DNA of 64,000 nt. Source: Patescibacteria group bacterium. GTDB lineage: Bacteria > Patescibacteria > Dojkabacteria > J137. The number at the start of each line of letters is the position of its first letter. Within the stretch, counting starts at the first letter, position 1. The DNA lies in the NCBI GenBank assembly GCA_963169855.1, contig CAUJCN010000001.1, positions 124,001 through 188,000 of the forward strand, read 5' to 3'. Under the pieces are notes generated by a model, which saw only the letters and a list, made by a program, of their open reading frames with translations, was not told where the DNA came from and searched no databases. Below are positions 15,385 through 24,387 of the stretch, piece by piece. Position numbers and translations under genes: made by a program.

Positions 15385-18300
15385 TCGCATTCTTTGCACA
15401 GAGGATAATCTTCACTTCCATTAAACTCTAAATTCAAGATTCTTGAGTAAACATCAGTAATTTTTTCTTTCAAGGTTGATACATCTTCTGAAAGAATTGG
15501 TAAGGAAACTTTTACGTATTTCCCATCCTTCTTCTTCAAGAAATCGACGCAAGCTTCCTGAATAATGTATTTTCTTCCTGTTTGAGATCCAAACGATTGA
15601 TCCAAGTCACCCATTAATTTATAGAAAACAAGCTGATTGAAGATTCCTCCTTCTGAATTTTTTGTGTTCCCTCGGATTTCATTTTCAGTTTTAGGGGATG
15701 ATGTTTTGTAATCGATAACTCGTACAAAGTAGCTTCCATCGGAGTTTTGAGCGATTTCTTCAATCTTATCAATCTTTCCTGTTAGTGGAATTGAAAGATT
15801 ACCTTCTGTCATCACAACATTTTTGATTCCAAAGTTGTACTCGACTTCCAGTGGAGAAACAAATTCTAATTCATAGTTTTTATAATATTCTTCCAGAATC
15901 AGTTTTCCTTCTTCTAAAATCTCTTTATAAACTTCTTTATAAACTAATTGCGCTTTCAGACTTCGTTCAAGTTCATAAATCAAAAAATCCAACTGTCGTT
16001 TTTCTCCGGATTTAAGAATTCTGAAGAAACTTTCCAACGCACTGTGAACTGCAGTTCCCAAAACCAAACTTTTCTCAAATGGTTCTGGAATCTGAAGTAT
16101 TCTTCTGTATAAAAATTTCTTTGGGCATTCGATGTATTCATTCAAAGCTGAAGCTGATAATTTGAACTTCTCGATTTCTTTGCTAATAAATGCTTTTGAT
16201 TTGTCAGATTCCAAAGTGATTTTCTCGTTATTCTTTTGTTTTAAAAGTGTTTCTTTCGTAATTTCGATAAGACCTTCCGTTCCAACTTTGCTCAGATATT
16301 TATTATCAATCTCAAAAATAAATTGAGATGGATTCTTTTCTTTAGCATCGTTATCTGTTTGGTAAACTTTAGAATATGAAATGTAAACTCTTTGTTTTGC
16401 TCTCGTAAGCGCAACATAAAATAACCGTCTTTCGTCCTCTGATGATGAATCTGTCTCGACTAAATTTGTTTCGGTTACTTTGTCTGATCGGAAGAAGATT
16501 TCTTTTGGCAATTTAATAAGCTTTCGATCAATTTGGTTTCCCCATTTCTTATCTACGCAATTTATTATAAATACGTGTTCAAATTCCAACCCCTTGGAAG
16601 AGTGTGCTGTTCTTAAAACTACAGCTTCTTTTTTTGTGTCCAACTGTGGTTCAGCGATTGAAATATGATTTTCCTTCATCAGTTCTAGGTCTTGAATAAG
16701 CTCTTCCACTGTCATTTCTGGGACAACTCGATTCAAAGAACGAACATATTTAAGTAGTGCAGAGAAAGAGTTCACATCCTCCAAAGAGAATTCGTCTTCT
16801 TTTAAAAGATACTTAGCAAATCCGATATCGTGCGAAAATTGATGTAAAATATTGTATAGAGTATCGTTTCTAATCTGTTTGCTGTAAGCATAAACTTGGT
16901 TCAAGAATACTTCAATCTTTTCAAACGAATTGAATTTAGCTTTATCCTCATCAGACATCACTTTAACAAGTTCCATGAAAGACTTTCTTAGTTCTTTTCT
17001 TAGTTTGTTGAACATGAATAAATCAAATTCGTCTACCTCTAGGAAATTAAAATTCAGAGCATTGAATAGTGCATTATCGTAATCAGCTGTTGAATCTACA
17101 TTTAAAAGTTTGATTAGAGTTATGAATTGCCTTACAATTTTCTCATCTAGTGCATTTCCGCCTCTTTGTAAATCAAAAGGAATCTTAGCTTCTTCAAGCA
17201 ATTCAACTACTTCTTCTGAATCTTTATTGTTTCTAAAGATGATAGAAATATCAGATGGTTTTGCTCCACGTCTGAGAATATCCTTGATTTTGTTAACTAT
17301 CCAAAGATTCTCAAAGTCGTTATTTGCAAATTCATACACTTCGATTGGAAGGTTTTCTTCCGTACTAGCTGCTACAAGTTTCTTATCAATTTCCGGAATC
17401 AGTTTTGAAAGTCGATTATTATTATGATCAATTAAAGACGAAGACGCGTCTAAAACTAATTGAGTTGAACGATAGTTCTTTGTGATAGCGATTGGCTTTA
17501 CACCTTCGAACATTGTAGTAAAGTCCAAAAGATTCTGAACATTTGCTCCTTGAAAACGGTAGATAGCTTGATCATCATCTCCCACTGCAAAAATGTTTGG
17601 CGATTTATCAAACGAACCTAAAAGTTGAATGATTTTATTCTGAGATCCATTTGTATCCTGATATTCATCTACTAAAATATATTGAAACTTTTCTTGATAG
17701 TTTGCTAGCAGAGTATCGTCTTCCTCAAAAGCCTTAATAACAAAAAGGATCATGTCTTCGTAATCGTAAAGTCCTTCTTGTTCCAAAGTTTCTACATAAA
17801 GTTTGTAGATTAGTGCAACTTCTGTATTTTTCTGAGCAGCTTCAAATTCCTTATTCCAATCAGCTGTTGGCTTGCCAGTCTTTTTGTTGAGTCTTGGATT
17901 GTTTTTTACAATCTCATAAATTTCTTGAGTTAATTTTATAAAGTCATCAGCAAAAACGCCTTCCATTTTTAAGGTTTTGAAAGAGTCGAGTAGAGCACCT
18001 TGATATTTGTATTTTTCGTAAAACGGTCTTATTTTGTAGCCACCTTCTTTTTCTGGAAGCTCATCTAGTATTTGTTTTATGATTTTCACTCTAGTTAAAT
18101 CATCAAGTCTACTAAGTTCTTTAACTTTGATAAACTTTTCTGGGAAAGTTCCAATTACTTCGTTACAAAAACTATGATAAGTATGAAGTCGTACATTGTA
18201 AGCGTCTGCTCCAATGAATGTTGTTAGTCTTTGTCGCATTGCTGCAACTCCAGCTTCTGAATAAGTTAAACATAAAATATTTTGAGGCGAAGCATCTGTT

Positions 18301-18449
18301 GTTTGTAGAATATTTGCAATTCTTAATGCAAGCATCTGAGTTTTTCCTGTTCCTGGACCTGCAATAACTAACACTGGACCTTGTAATGTGTTTACTGCAA
18401 GCTTTTGTTGTTCGTTTAATTTGGAGATTGCTGTTTCTAAATCTGTCAT
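15366..18449 (-). CDS. UvrD-like SF1A helicase fused to Fe-S PD-(D/E)XK nuclease
   Basis: About 1027 residues from the ATG at 18449, one base after the previous stop; a longer frame start is inside that gene. Helicase motifs appear in order: GPGTGKT (Walker A, about 31-37), LVDEYQDTN, GDDDQAIYRFQGA, YRST, TAHSSKGLEFEHVFI and ERRLFYVALTRAK. The C-terminal domain is a RecB/AddB-type nuclease: SALNEYIECPKKFLYRR, LGTAVHSALE, VIDYKTSS. Terminal LCKECDYC (CxxCxxC) with the earlier IEC makes four cysteines as in Fe-S AddB/Cas4-like nucleases. Expected role: unwinding and resecting DNA during repair. Length exceeds plain UvrD (about 720) because of the fused nuclease. Confidence 0.93.
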   Translation of the reverse strand: MTDLETAISKLNEQQKLAVNTLQGPVLVIAGPGTGKTQMLALRIANILQTTDASPQNILCLTYSEAGVAAMRQRLTTFIGADAYNVRLHTYHSFCNEVIGTFPEKFIKVKELSRLDDLTRVKIIKQILDELPEKEGGYKIRPFYEKYKYQGALLDSFKTLKMEGVFADDFIKLTQEIYEIVKNNPRLNKKTGKPTADWNKEFEAAQKNTEVALIYKLYVETLEQEGLYDYEDMILFVIKAFEEDDTLLANYQEKFQYILVDEYQDTNGSQNKIIQLLGSFDKSPNIFAVGDDDQAIYRFQGANVQNLLDFTTMFEGVKPIAITKNYRSTQLVLDASSSLIDHNNNRLSKLIPEIDKKLVAASTEENLPIEVYEFANNDFENLWIVNKIKDILRRGAKPSDISIIFRNNKDSEEVVELLEEAKIPFDLQRGGNALDEKIVRQFITLIKLLNVDSTADYDNALFNALNFNFLEVDEFDLFMFNKLRKELRKSFMELVKVMSDEDKAKFNSFEKIEVFLNQVYAYSKQIRNDTLYNILHQFSHDIGFAKYLLKEDEFSLEDVNSFSALLKYVRSLNRVVPEMTVEELIQDLELMKENHISIAEPQLDTKKEAVVLRTAHSSKGLEFEHVFIINCVDKKWGNQIDRKLIKLPKEIFFRSDKVTETNLVETDSSSEDERRLFYVALTRAKQRVYISYSKVYQTDNDAKEKNPSQFIFEIDNKYLSKVGTEGLIEITKETLLKQKNNEKITLESDKSKAFISKEIEKFKLSASALNEYIECPKKFLYRRILQIPEPFEKSLVLGTAVHSALESFFRILKSGEKRQLDFLIYELERSLKAQLVYKEVYKEILEEGKLILEEYYKNYELEFVSPLEVEYNFGIKNVVMTEGNLSIPLTGKIDKIEEIAQNSDGSYFVRVIDYKTSSPKTENEIRGNTKNSEGGIFNQLVFYKLMGDLDQSFGSQTGRKYIIQEACVDFLKKKDGKYVKVSLPILSEDVSTLKEKITDVYSRILNLEFNGSEDYPLCKECDYCSLG

Positions 18450-18450
18450 A

Positions 18451-18894
18451 CTAGAAAAAAGGATTCCACTTTCCACCTCTAAAAACCCTCTCTAGTTCTT
18501 CAGATGTCGCTTGATTAGGGTAAAGATCGGCAACTATAACATTTCCTTGGGTGAAATTTAGTTGACCTGCAGTTCCATCAAACGCAAATCGTTCACCAGT
18601 TGGAAGCTCTACGACACCAACAACATGCTCCATATTCAACTCCGAATTACGAATATTTGAGTATGGTGCTGCAATCCAAAGACTAGCCCTGGCATCTGTA
18701 TGCTCGTTAATCCACAAAGCTATTTCTCCATTTATTTTTCTACAAAGTTTGGAATCTCCGTTTCTTAAGTTAAAATAATTTCTACCACGAATAAATTCAG
18801 CAACTTGTTTCAATTCTTCCGCTGTAGTTACATCTCTTATGCTAGGTTCTACCAAATTGGATTGTACCGCTCTGTTTTGTAGGAAAATACTCAT
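18451..18894 (-). CDS. Hypothetical protein, possible papain-like fold, 147 aa
   Basis: Starts MSIFLQNRAVQSNLVEPS. The order Cys (SKLCRKING), His (MEHVVGVVELPTGERF) and Asp (AFDGTAGQL) resembles the Cys-His-Asp order of transglutaminase/NlpC-like proteins, but the match is by eye only. A TATAAT at 18906-18901 ends 6 nt before the ATG, so the transcript is probably leaderless. The UvrD gene starts one base after its stop (TAG-T-ATG), so the two are likely co-transcribed. Confidence 0.6.
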   Translation of the reverse strand: MSIFLQNRAVQSNLVEPSIRDVTTAEELKQVAEFIRGRNYFNLRNGDSKLCRKINGEIALWINEHTDARASLWIAAPYSNIRNSELNMEHVVGVVELPTGERFAFDGTAGQLNFTQGNVIVADLYPNQATSEELERVFRGGKWNPFF

Positions 18895-18900
18895 AGAAGT

Positions 18901-18906
18901 ATTATA
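18901..18906 (-). promoter_or_regulatory. -10 box, leaderless promoter for the 147-aa gene/uvrD unit
   Basis: On the minus strand TATAAT (18906-18901) is followed by six bases and then the ATG at 18894, placing the transcription start on the A of the start codon. Confidence 0.6.
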
Positions 18907-18934
18907 ACCCTAAAGACAAGAATGCTGAATATAG

Positions 18935-18984
18935 AAAAGATCCCGCATTATGGTTCGACATGCTAACCATGACAGCGGGATCTT
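18935..18984 (-). terminator. Intrinsic terminator of fusA
   Basis: Outer stem AAGATCCCGC (18938-18947) with GCGGGATCTT (18975-18984), and inner stem ATGGTT/AACCAT. On the minus strand the hairpin is followed by TTTTCTATATT. It separates fusA from the next gene. Confidence 0.8.
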
Positions 18985-19004
18985 CAATGCAAATTCTAAT
19001 TCTA

Positions 19005-21158
19005 TTATTTAGCAGCTGTTCCTAATACTTTTTCCATAATATTTCTTGGAACTTCAGCGTAGTGACTTGGTTCCATGTTTCCTGCAGCTGTTCCGGATGT
19101 TAGGTTTCTTAAGTCAGAAATATATCCAAACAATTCTCCTAATGGTGCCTCTGCAATGATTTCCTTTGTTTTTCCTCTTTGTAGAAGATTTTTGATAATT
19201 CCTCTTCTAGAAGATAAGTATCCTGTAACAGCTCCAACGTGTTCTTCAGGAGCATTAATTATAACCTTCATGATAGGTTCTAATAATACTGGGCTACAAA
19301 CTTTCATAGCGTTCTTAATTCCGTAGTAAGCACAAGATTTAAATGTATCTGTGTTTGAGTCAACGTCGTGGTAAGTACCGTCAGTAATCTCAGCCTCGAT
19401 ATCAACAACTGGGAATCCTCCTAAAGGTCCAGCAGTAATAGAATCTTGGAATCCTTTGTCGATAGCAGGAATATATTCTCTTGGAATAGCTCCTCCTCTA
19501 ATTGAGTCAACAAATTTGTATCCTTGTCCTCTTTCTCTTGGTCTTAGAGTAATGTCAATATCTGCATATTGTCCAGCTCCTCCAGATTGCTTCTTTAATA
19601 ATTCTCTATGTCTTCCTTCTGCTGTGATTGTTTCTCTGTAAGCTACTTGAGGTGCTCCAACAGTTACTTCGATTCCGTACTCTCTCTTTAGAATGTCAAT
19701 CTTGATGTCCAAGTGAAGTTCTCCAACTCCAGCTATGATAACTTGACCAGTTTCCTTATCAGTTTCAAATTTGAATGTTGGGTCTTCTGAAGATAGTTTT
19801 GCTAAAGCTTCAGATAGTTTTTCTTGGTCAGATTTTGTCTTAGGTTCAATAGCGAATCTTACAACTGGCTCTGGGAAGTCAATTCCTTCTAAAACCATTG
19901 GAGATTTTTCATCAGAGATTGTTTCTCCAGTTCTTGTATCTTTAAATCCTACGATCGCTGCAATATCTCCAGCTTTCACTTCTTTAACTTCCTCTCTGTG
20001 GTTAGCGTGCATCAAAATGATTCTACCAACTCTTTCCTTGATGTCTTTTGTACTGTTGTAAACATAACTTCCAGCCTGTAATTTTCCTGAGTAAACTCTA
20101 AAGAATGCCAAGTTTCCTACATGTGGGTCTACAGCAAGTTTGAATACCAATCCTGTGAATGGTTCAGCATCGCTCAAACCTCTTTCCATGAATTCTCCAG
20201 TTTCTGGGTTCATACCTGGAACTTTTCCTTTAACTGAATGTTCTTCAGAAGTTTGTGGATCTTCGTAAGTATTGTACTTATCATGAGGTGAAGGCAAGTA
20301 TCTACAAACGTTATCCAACATAGCCTGAACTCCCTTATTCTTAAGAGATGATCCTGCCATAACTGGGAACAATTTAGATTCTAGAACTGCAGTTCTTACT
20401 CCAGCTTCAAGTTCTTCATTTGTAATTTCTTGTCCTTCTAGGTATTTATTTGCAATATTGTCGTCTGCATCTGCAACAACTTCGATAAGCTTGTTTCTCC
20501 ATTCTGTCGCTTTCTCTTTGTAAGCATCTGTAACTGGATGAACATCGATATTCTTTCCTTCGTCGTCTAAGTGAATTCTTTCTTCCATTCTTACCAAGTC
20601 AACAATTCCCTTGAATTCATTTTCTACACCAACAGGAATTGAAATTGGAACTGCTTTGTCAGATAGGTGGTCAACAATTGAAGCGTATGATTTATAGAAG
20701 TCTGCTCCAATATTATCCAATTTATTGATGTAACACATTCTTGGAACCTTGTACTTTTCTGCTTGGAACCAAACTTTTCCAGACTGAGGTTCAACTCCCA
20801 TCTTTCCGTCGAATACAACGATAGCTCCGTCAAGAACTCTAAGAGATCTTTCTACTTCCGCTGTAAAGTCAACGTGACCTGGTGTATCGATAATGTTGAT
20901 TCTATATGGTTGATTATTATATTCCCAGAAAGCTGTTGTAGCTGCAGATTGAATAGTAATTCCTCTTTCTCTTTCCTGATCCATGAAGTCCATTTCTGCT
21001 GCTCCTTCGTGAACCTCTCCTAATTTGTGTTTTCTTCCTGTGAAGAAAAGAATTCTCTCTGTAGTTGTAGTTTTACCAGCATCTACGTGAGCGATGATAC
21101 CTATATTTCTATAGAACTTGGTGTCTTTCACCTTGGTGTAGTCAATTACGCCTGCCAT
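19005..21158 (-). CDS. fusA: Elongation factor G
   Basis: Translational GTPase of 717 residues (family about 690-710) that drives ribosomal translocation. The G domain has GIIAHVDAGKTTTTER, DTPGHVDFTAEVERSLRV and the NKLDN G4 motif. Domain II, domain III (GVGELHLDIKIDILKREYG), domain IV (HRELLKKQSGGAGQYAD, GAIPREYIPAIDKG) and domain V (SSRRGIIKNLLQRG) follow intact. A TATAAT about 50 nt upstream implies a leader. It stands alone rather than in the usual rpsL-rpsG-fusA-tuf operon. Confidence 0.98.
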   Translation of the reverse strand: MAGVIDYTKVKDTKFYRNIGIIAHVDAGKTTTTERILFFTGRKHKLGEVHEGAAEMDFMDQERERGITIQSAATTAFWEYNNQPYRINIIDTPGHVDFTAEVERSLRVLDGAIVVFDGKMGVEPQSGKVWFQAEKYKVPRMCYINKLDNIGADFYKSYASIVDHLSDKAVPISIPVGVENEFKGIVDLVRMEERIHLDDEGKNIDVHPVTDAYKEKATEWRNKLIEVVADADDNIANKYLEGQEITNEELEAGVRTAVLESKLFPVMAGSSLKNKGVQAMLDNVCRYLPSPHDKYNTYEDPQTSEEHSVKGKVPGMNPETGEFMERGLSDAEPFTGLVFKLAVDPHVGNLAFFRVYSGKLQAGSYVYNSTKDIKERVGRIILMHANHREEVKEVKAGDIAAIVGFKDTRTGETISDEKSPMVLEGIDFPEPVVRFAIEPKTKSDQEKLSEALAKLSSEDPTFKFETDKETGQVIIAGVGELHLDIKIDILKREYGIEVTVGAPQVAYRETITAEGRHRELLKKQSGGAGQYADIDITLRPRERGQGYKFVDSIRGGAIPREYIPAIDKGFQDSITAGPLGGFPVVDIEAEITDGTYHDVDSNTDTFKSCAYYGIKNAMKVCSPVLLEPIMKVIINAPEEHVGAVTGYLSSRRGIIKNLLQRGKTKEIIAEAPLGELFGYISDLRNLTSGTAAGNMEPSHYAEVPRNIMEKVLGTAAK

Positions 21159-21273
21159 AAATTATTTATAAAATCTTTAAATATTGAAATTAATAGTCTT
21201 TGAAACGTGTCTTATTATATTGAAAAACAAGGGATTTAGCAAGAGAGGAAGGGTTTTGAATGATCAAAAAAAG

Positions 21274-21648
21274 CTAAACAAACCTTATCTCGAATCCAAA
21301 CATTCCCATACTACAAGAAGCACTTACAGTGGCTCCCTTTTCTTGCGGCAGTAATTGAACTTCGGTTTCGCCAGTTACTGGCAAATACTTTTGGTATTTA
21401 ATTGAAGGAATGAATAGAGCTGCGGAGCAATCTAAAGTATTATTGGTCTTGATTTTCAAAATAGTTGGAACTCCAGCCTTTGCTTCTGTGATTGCTGGGG
21501 AATAGCCATTTTTAGCAAATACCTCGACAACTTGGAAGTTACCCTGAGTCTTAGCATAAGCATATGCTGATTCCGAGTTTTTTGACACAATAAGGAAACC
21601 TGCAATCAATGCTAACGTTACTGGTACAAGATAAATGAGATTCTTCAT
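21274..21648 (-). CDS. Cupredoxin-like exported metal-binding protein
   Basis: A 124-residue protein with an N-terminal hydrophobic signal/anchor (MKNLIYLVPVTLALIAGFLIV) and one small beta-sandwich domain. FAKNGYSPAITEAKAGVPTILKIKTNN, a Cys in NTLDCSAALF and the C-terminal CSMGMFGFEI match the cupredoxin-1 type found near heavy-metal exporters, where the CxxGM-like tail binds copper. It probably sits outside the membrane. It is divergent from a P-type cation ATPase gene, but a shared metal is only a suggestion because that pump looks P2-type rather than copper-type. Confidence 0.75.
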   Translation of the reverse strand: MKNLIYLVPVTLALIAGFLIVSKNSESAYAYAKTQGNFQVVEVFAKNGYSPAITEAKAGVPTILKIKTNNTLDCSAALFIPSIKYQKYLPVTGETEVQLLPQEKGATVSASCSMGMFGFEIRFV

Positions 21649-21811
21649 GACTATATTACTCTAAGTAAATCCTTTTATTACTATAATATCACCTAAAGAA
21701 CGTTTGTCATAACTGGATATTTGAACAATAAGAAATCATACTGTAAAGTGTATAAAAAAAGTTCATCTAATTTTGATTTTTGAGATTTGATTTTTTGAAT
21801 TTTAAATTATT

Positions 21812-24379
21812 ATGTACTATACGAAAGAAATAGAAAAAGTTCTTCAAGAGTTCAATTCTCAAGCTGAAGGACTTACATCTTCAGAGAGAGAGCGTAGACT
21901 CTCAGTCGATGGCAAGAATGTCGTTCAATCCAATAAACAGAGTAGGATATGGGAAATTCTAAAAGATCAACTTTTCAACCTATTAGTTTTAGTGCTAGTT
22001 GCAGCAGCTTTCCTATCATTTATCACAGACCACGTAGCTGATGGGATAGTTATTTTGCTTGTGATCGTTATCAATACAATTGTTGGATTTGCTCAGGAAT
22101 TTAGAGCAGAGCGGGCGATGGAGTCTCTCAAGAAGCTTCTTGTAAAGAAAAGTAAGATAATGGTTGAGGGGAAACTTGTAGAAGTTGATTCTGAATCCAT
22201 CGTTAGAGGGGATGTAGTTATTTTAGAGGAGGGAGACATAATTCCAGCTGACGGAAGAATCATTAAAGCTACTCTTTTAAAGACCAATGAGTCCGCTCTT
22301 ACAGGAGAATCTCTGCCTGTAGATAAAATTAGCGGGACATTAGAATCTAATCTTGGAACAGCAGATCAAAAGAACATGGTTTTTAGTGGAACTATTTGCT
22401 CTTCTGGAAGAGCTGAATACATAGTTACCGCAACAGGTTCTGATACCGAAGTTGGGCAAATTGCGACAGATTTAGAACAAATCAAGGAAGGTGAGTCCCA
22501 GTTCAATAAAATTACTGGTAGATTAACTCAACAGATGGGAGGAATTGCATTGTTTGGCGCAGTTCTAATTCTTGTAATTGGGTATTTCGTCCACAGATAT
22601 GAATTTACAGAGATTTTCTTATTTTCTTTAGCATCGCTAGTTTCTTCCATTCCCGAAGGTTTACCTGCTATTTTGACTATTGTTTTAGCCATTGGGTCAT
22701 TCAGAATGTCTAGGAGAAAGGCGATTGTAAGAAGGTTATCCTCTACAGAAACATTAGCTTCCGTAAACGTTATTTGTACAGATAAAACAGGTACTTTAAC
22801 AGAAAATAATTTGAAGGTGGAAACTTTGATCTTAAACGACAGTAATCTGACAGAATTGAATTTAGATTCAGATTTCTCAGACGAAAGTAATCAGTATTTA
22901 AAATGGAGCTTAATTACTGCATTTTATGGAAACAGCGCTAAAATTGCTTCCGAAACCAATGGAACTGCGATTGGTGACCCAACAGAAATAGCAATGAAAA
23001 CTTTCGCTTTTGACAAGGTGTTTAAAGCTGAAACACAGATTTTAGAGGATTTCCCTTTCTCATCCGACCGTAAATTTCGTGGAACAAAAATCAAAATCAA
23101 TTCGGAAGAAATATTCTTAATTGCAGGAGCGCCTGAAAAGTTAATCGAGCTCTCCAATTCTTCCCCTGAACAAGTGAAATTGATGAACGAAAAGATCTCT
23201 GGCTTAGGCACCAAAGCTCTCAGAGTTATTGCACTTGCAAAGGCTTCAGCTCAAAGCGATTTAGATAAGTTAGCTGGAATAGAAATAGTTGGATTCGTAG
23301 CTATGAGAGATCCAATTCGACAAGGTGTAACTCAAGCTGTAAAAGATTCACATGCTGCAGGTATTCGCGTCGTAATGATGACTGGAGATCATATAGAAAC
23401 TGCAAAAGCCATCGCTATTGATTGTGGAATCATAAACCAGAGCGATAGTGCAATGTCGGAAAAAGATCTGGCTCAATTCGGAGAGGATGAATTTGCCAAC
23501 GTAGTAAGAAATATTAACGTTTTTGCCAGATTATCCCCTTCTACAAAGTTAAGAATACTTCAGGTTCTTCAAAATCAAGGAAATATTGTGGCGATGACTG
23601 GAGATGGTGTAAACGATGCACCTGCACTTAAACAAGCTGATGTTGGAATTTCTATGGGACTGAATGGAACCGAAACAGCCAGGGAATCTAGCGATATTGT
23701 TCTTGCAGACGATAATTTCTCAACAATAATCAATGCAGTATCTGAAGGGCGTTTAGTTTTTCAAAATATTAGAAGAGCAAGTGCATTCCTGATTACTACG
23801 AATGTTGCTGAGCAAGTGACAATCTTAGTAACTCTTATTCTTGGACTTCCACTACCTTTACTAGCCGGTCAGATACTGTGGTTAAATTTAGTTACAGATG
23901 GTGTTAACGATTTTGCTTTAGCTGCTGAAAAGAGTCATGGAAAGGAATTACAACAAAAACCTAGGCATAAAAATGAAAATATTCTAAATTGGCAGATAGT
24001 TAGACTTGTGATTTCCTTCTCGGTGACTATGGCCATTCTTACATTTACACTTTTTAGCCAAGGACTAGCCATTTCCACTGAATACGCAAGGACAGAAGCG
24101 TTTTTAGTAATGTCATTTACTCAACTATTTAGTGCTTTGAACTTCAGATCATTTACCCAATCACTATTTACAATTGGAGTTTTCAGCAATAAATTTGTTG
24201 TAGTTGGAGTTGCAATTTCTGGATTACTAACTTTCTTGGCTGTAACGATTCCTTTCTTAAGGGATTTCCTGAGTTTTGAAACAGTGTCTGTTGAAAGAAT
24301 AATGTTCATTTTCTTACTATCCTCATTAGTTTTTATTTTTGGAGAGTTTACAAAAAAACTTTATAGAAATAATTCTTAA
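21812..24379 (+). CDS. P2-type cation-transporting ATPase (Ca2+-ATPase-like)
   Basis: 855-residue ion pump that couples ATP hydrolysis to cation export. It has the N-terminal cation-ATPase domain, M1-M2 (about 50-95), the actuator TNESALTGESLPVDK (TGES) and M4 with the Ca2+-ATPase motif SSIPEGLPAILTIVLAIG. The phosphorylation motif ICTDKTGTLTENN has its Asp at about residue 324, followed by the KALRVIALA-type N domain and TGDGVNDAPALKQADVGISMG. M5-M10 are at the C-terminus, with NLVTDGVNDFALA in M6. PEGLP and the TDGxND variant place it in the P2 group (SERCA/PMR1/Na,K-like), but exact ion specificity cannot be read. It is followed 8 nt later by an oxidoreductase gene. Confidence 0.93.
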   Translation: MYYTKEIEKVLQEFNSQAEGLTSSERERRLSVDGKNVVQSNKQSRIWEILKDQLFNLLVLVLVAAAFLSFITDHVADGIVILLVIVINTIVGFAQEFRAERAMESLKKLLVKKSKIMVEGKLVEVDSESIVRGDVVILEEGDIIPADGRIIKATLLKTNESALTGESLPVDKISGTLESNLGTADQKNMVFSGTICSSGRAEYIVTATGSDTEVGQIATDLEQIKEGESQFNKITGRLTQQMGGIALFGAVLILVIGYFVHRYEFTEIFLFSLASLVSSIPEGLPAILTIVLAIGSFRMSRRKAIVRRLSSTETLASVNVICTDKTGTLTENNLKVETLILNDSNLTELNLDSDFSDESNQYLKWSLITAFYGNSAKIASETNGTAIGDPTEIAMKTFAFDKVFKAETQILEDFPFSSDRKFRGTKIKINSEEIFLIAGAPEKLIELSNSSPEQVKLMNEKISGLGTKALRVIALAKASAQSDLDKLAGIEIVGFVAMRDPIRQGVTQAVKDSHAAGIRVVMMTGDHIETAKAIAIDCGIINQSDSAMSEKDLAQFGEDEFANVVRNINVFARLSPSTKLRILQVLQNQGNIVAMTGDGVNDAPALKQADVGISMGLNGTETARESSDIVLADDNFSTIINAVSEGRLVFQNIRRASAFLITTNVAEQVTILVTLILGLPLPLLAGQILWLNLVTDGVNDFALAAEKSHGKELQQKPRHKNENILNWQIVRLVISFSVTMAILTFTLFSQGLAISTEYARTEAFLVMSFTQLFSALNFRSFTQSLFTIGVFSNKFVVVGVAISGLLTFLAVTIPFLRDFLSFETVSVERIMFIFLLSSLVFIFGEFTKKLYRNNS

Positions 24380-24387
24380 ATTTAATT

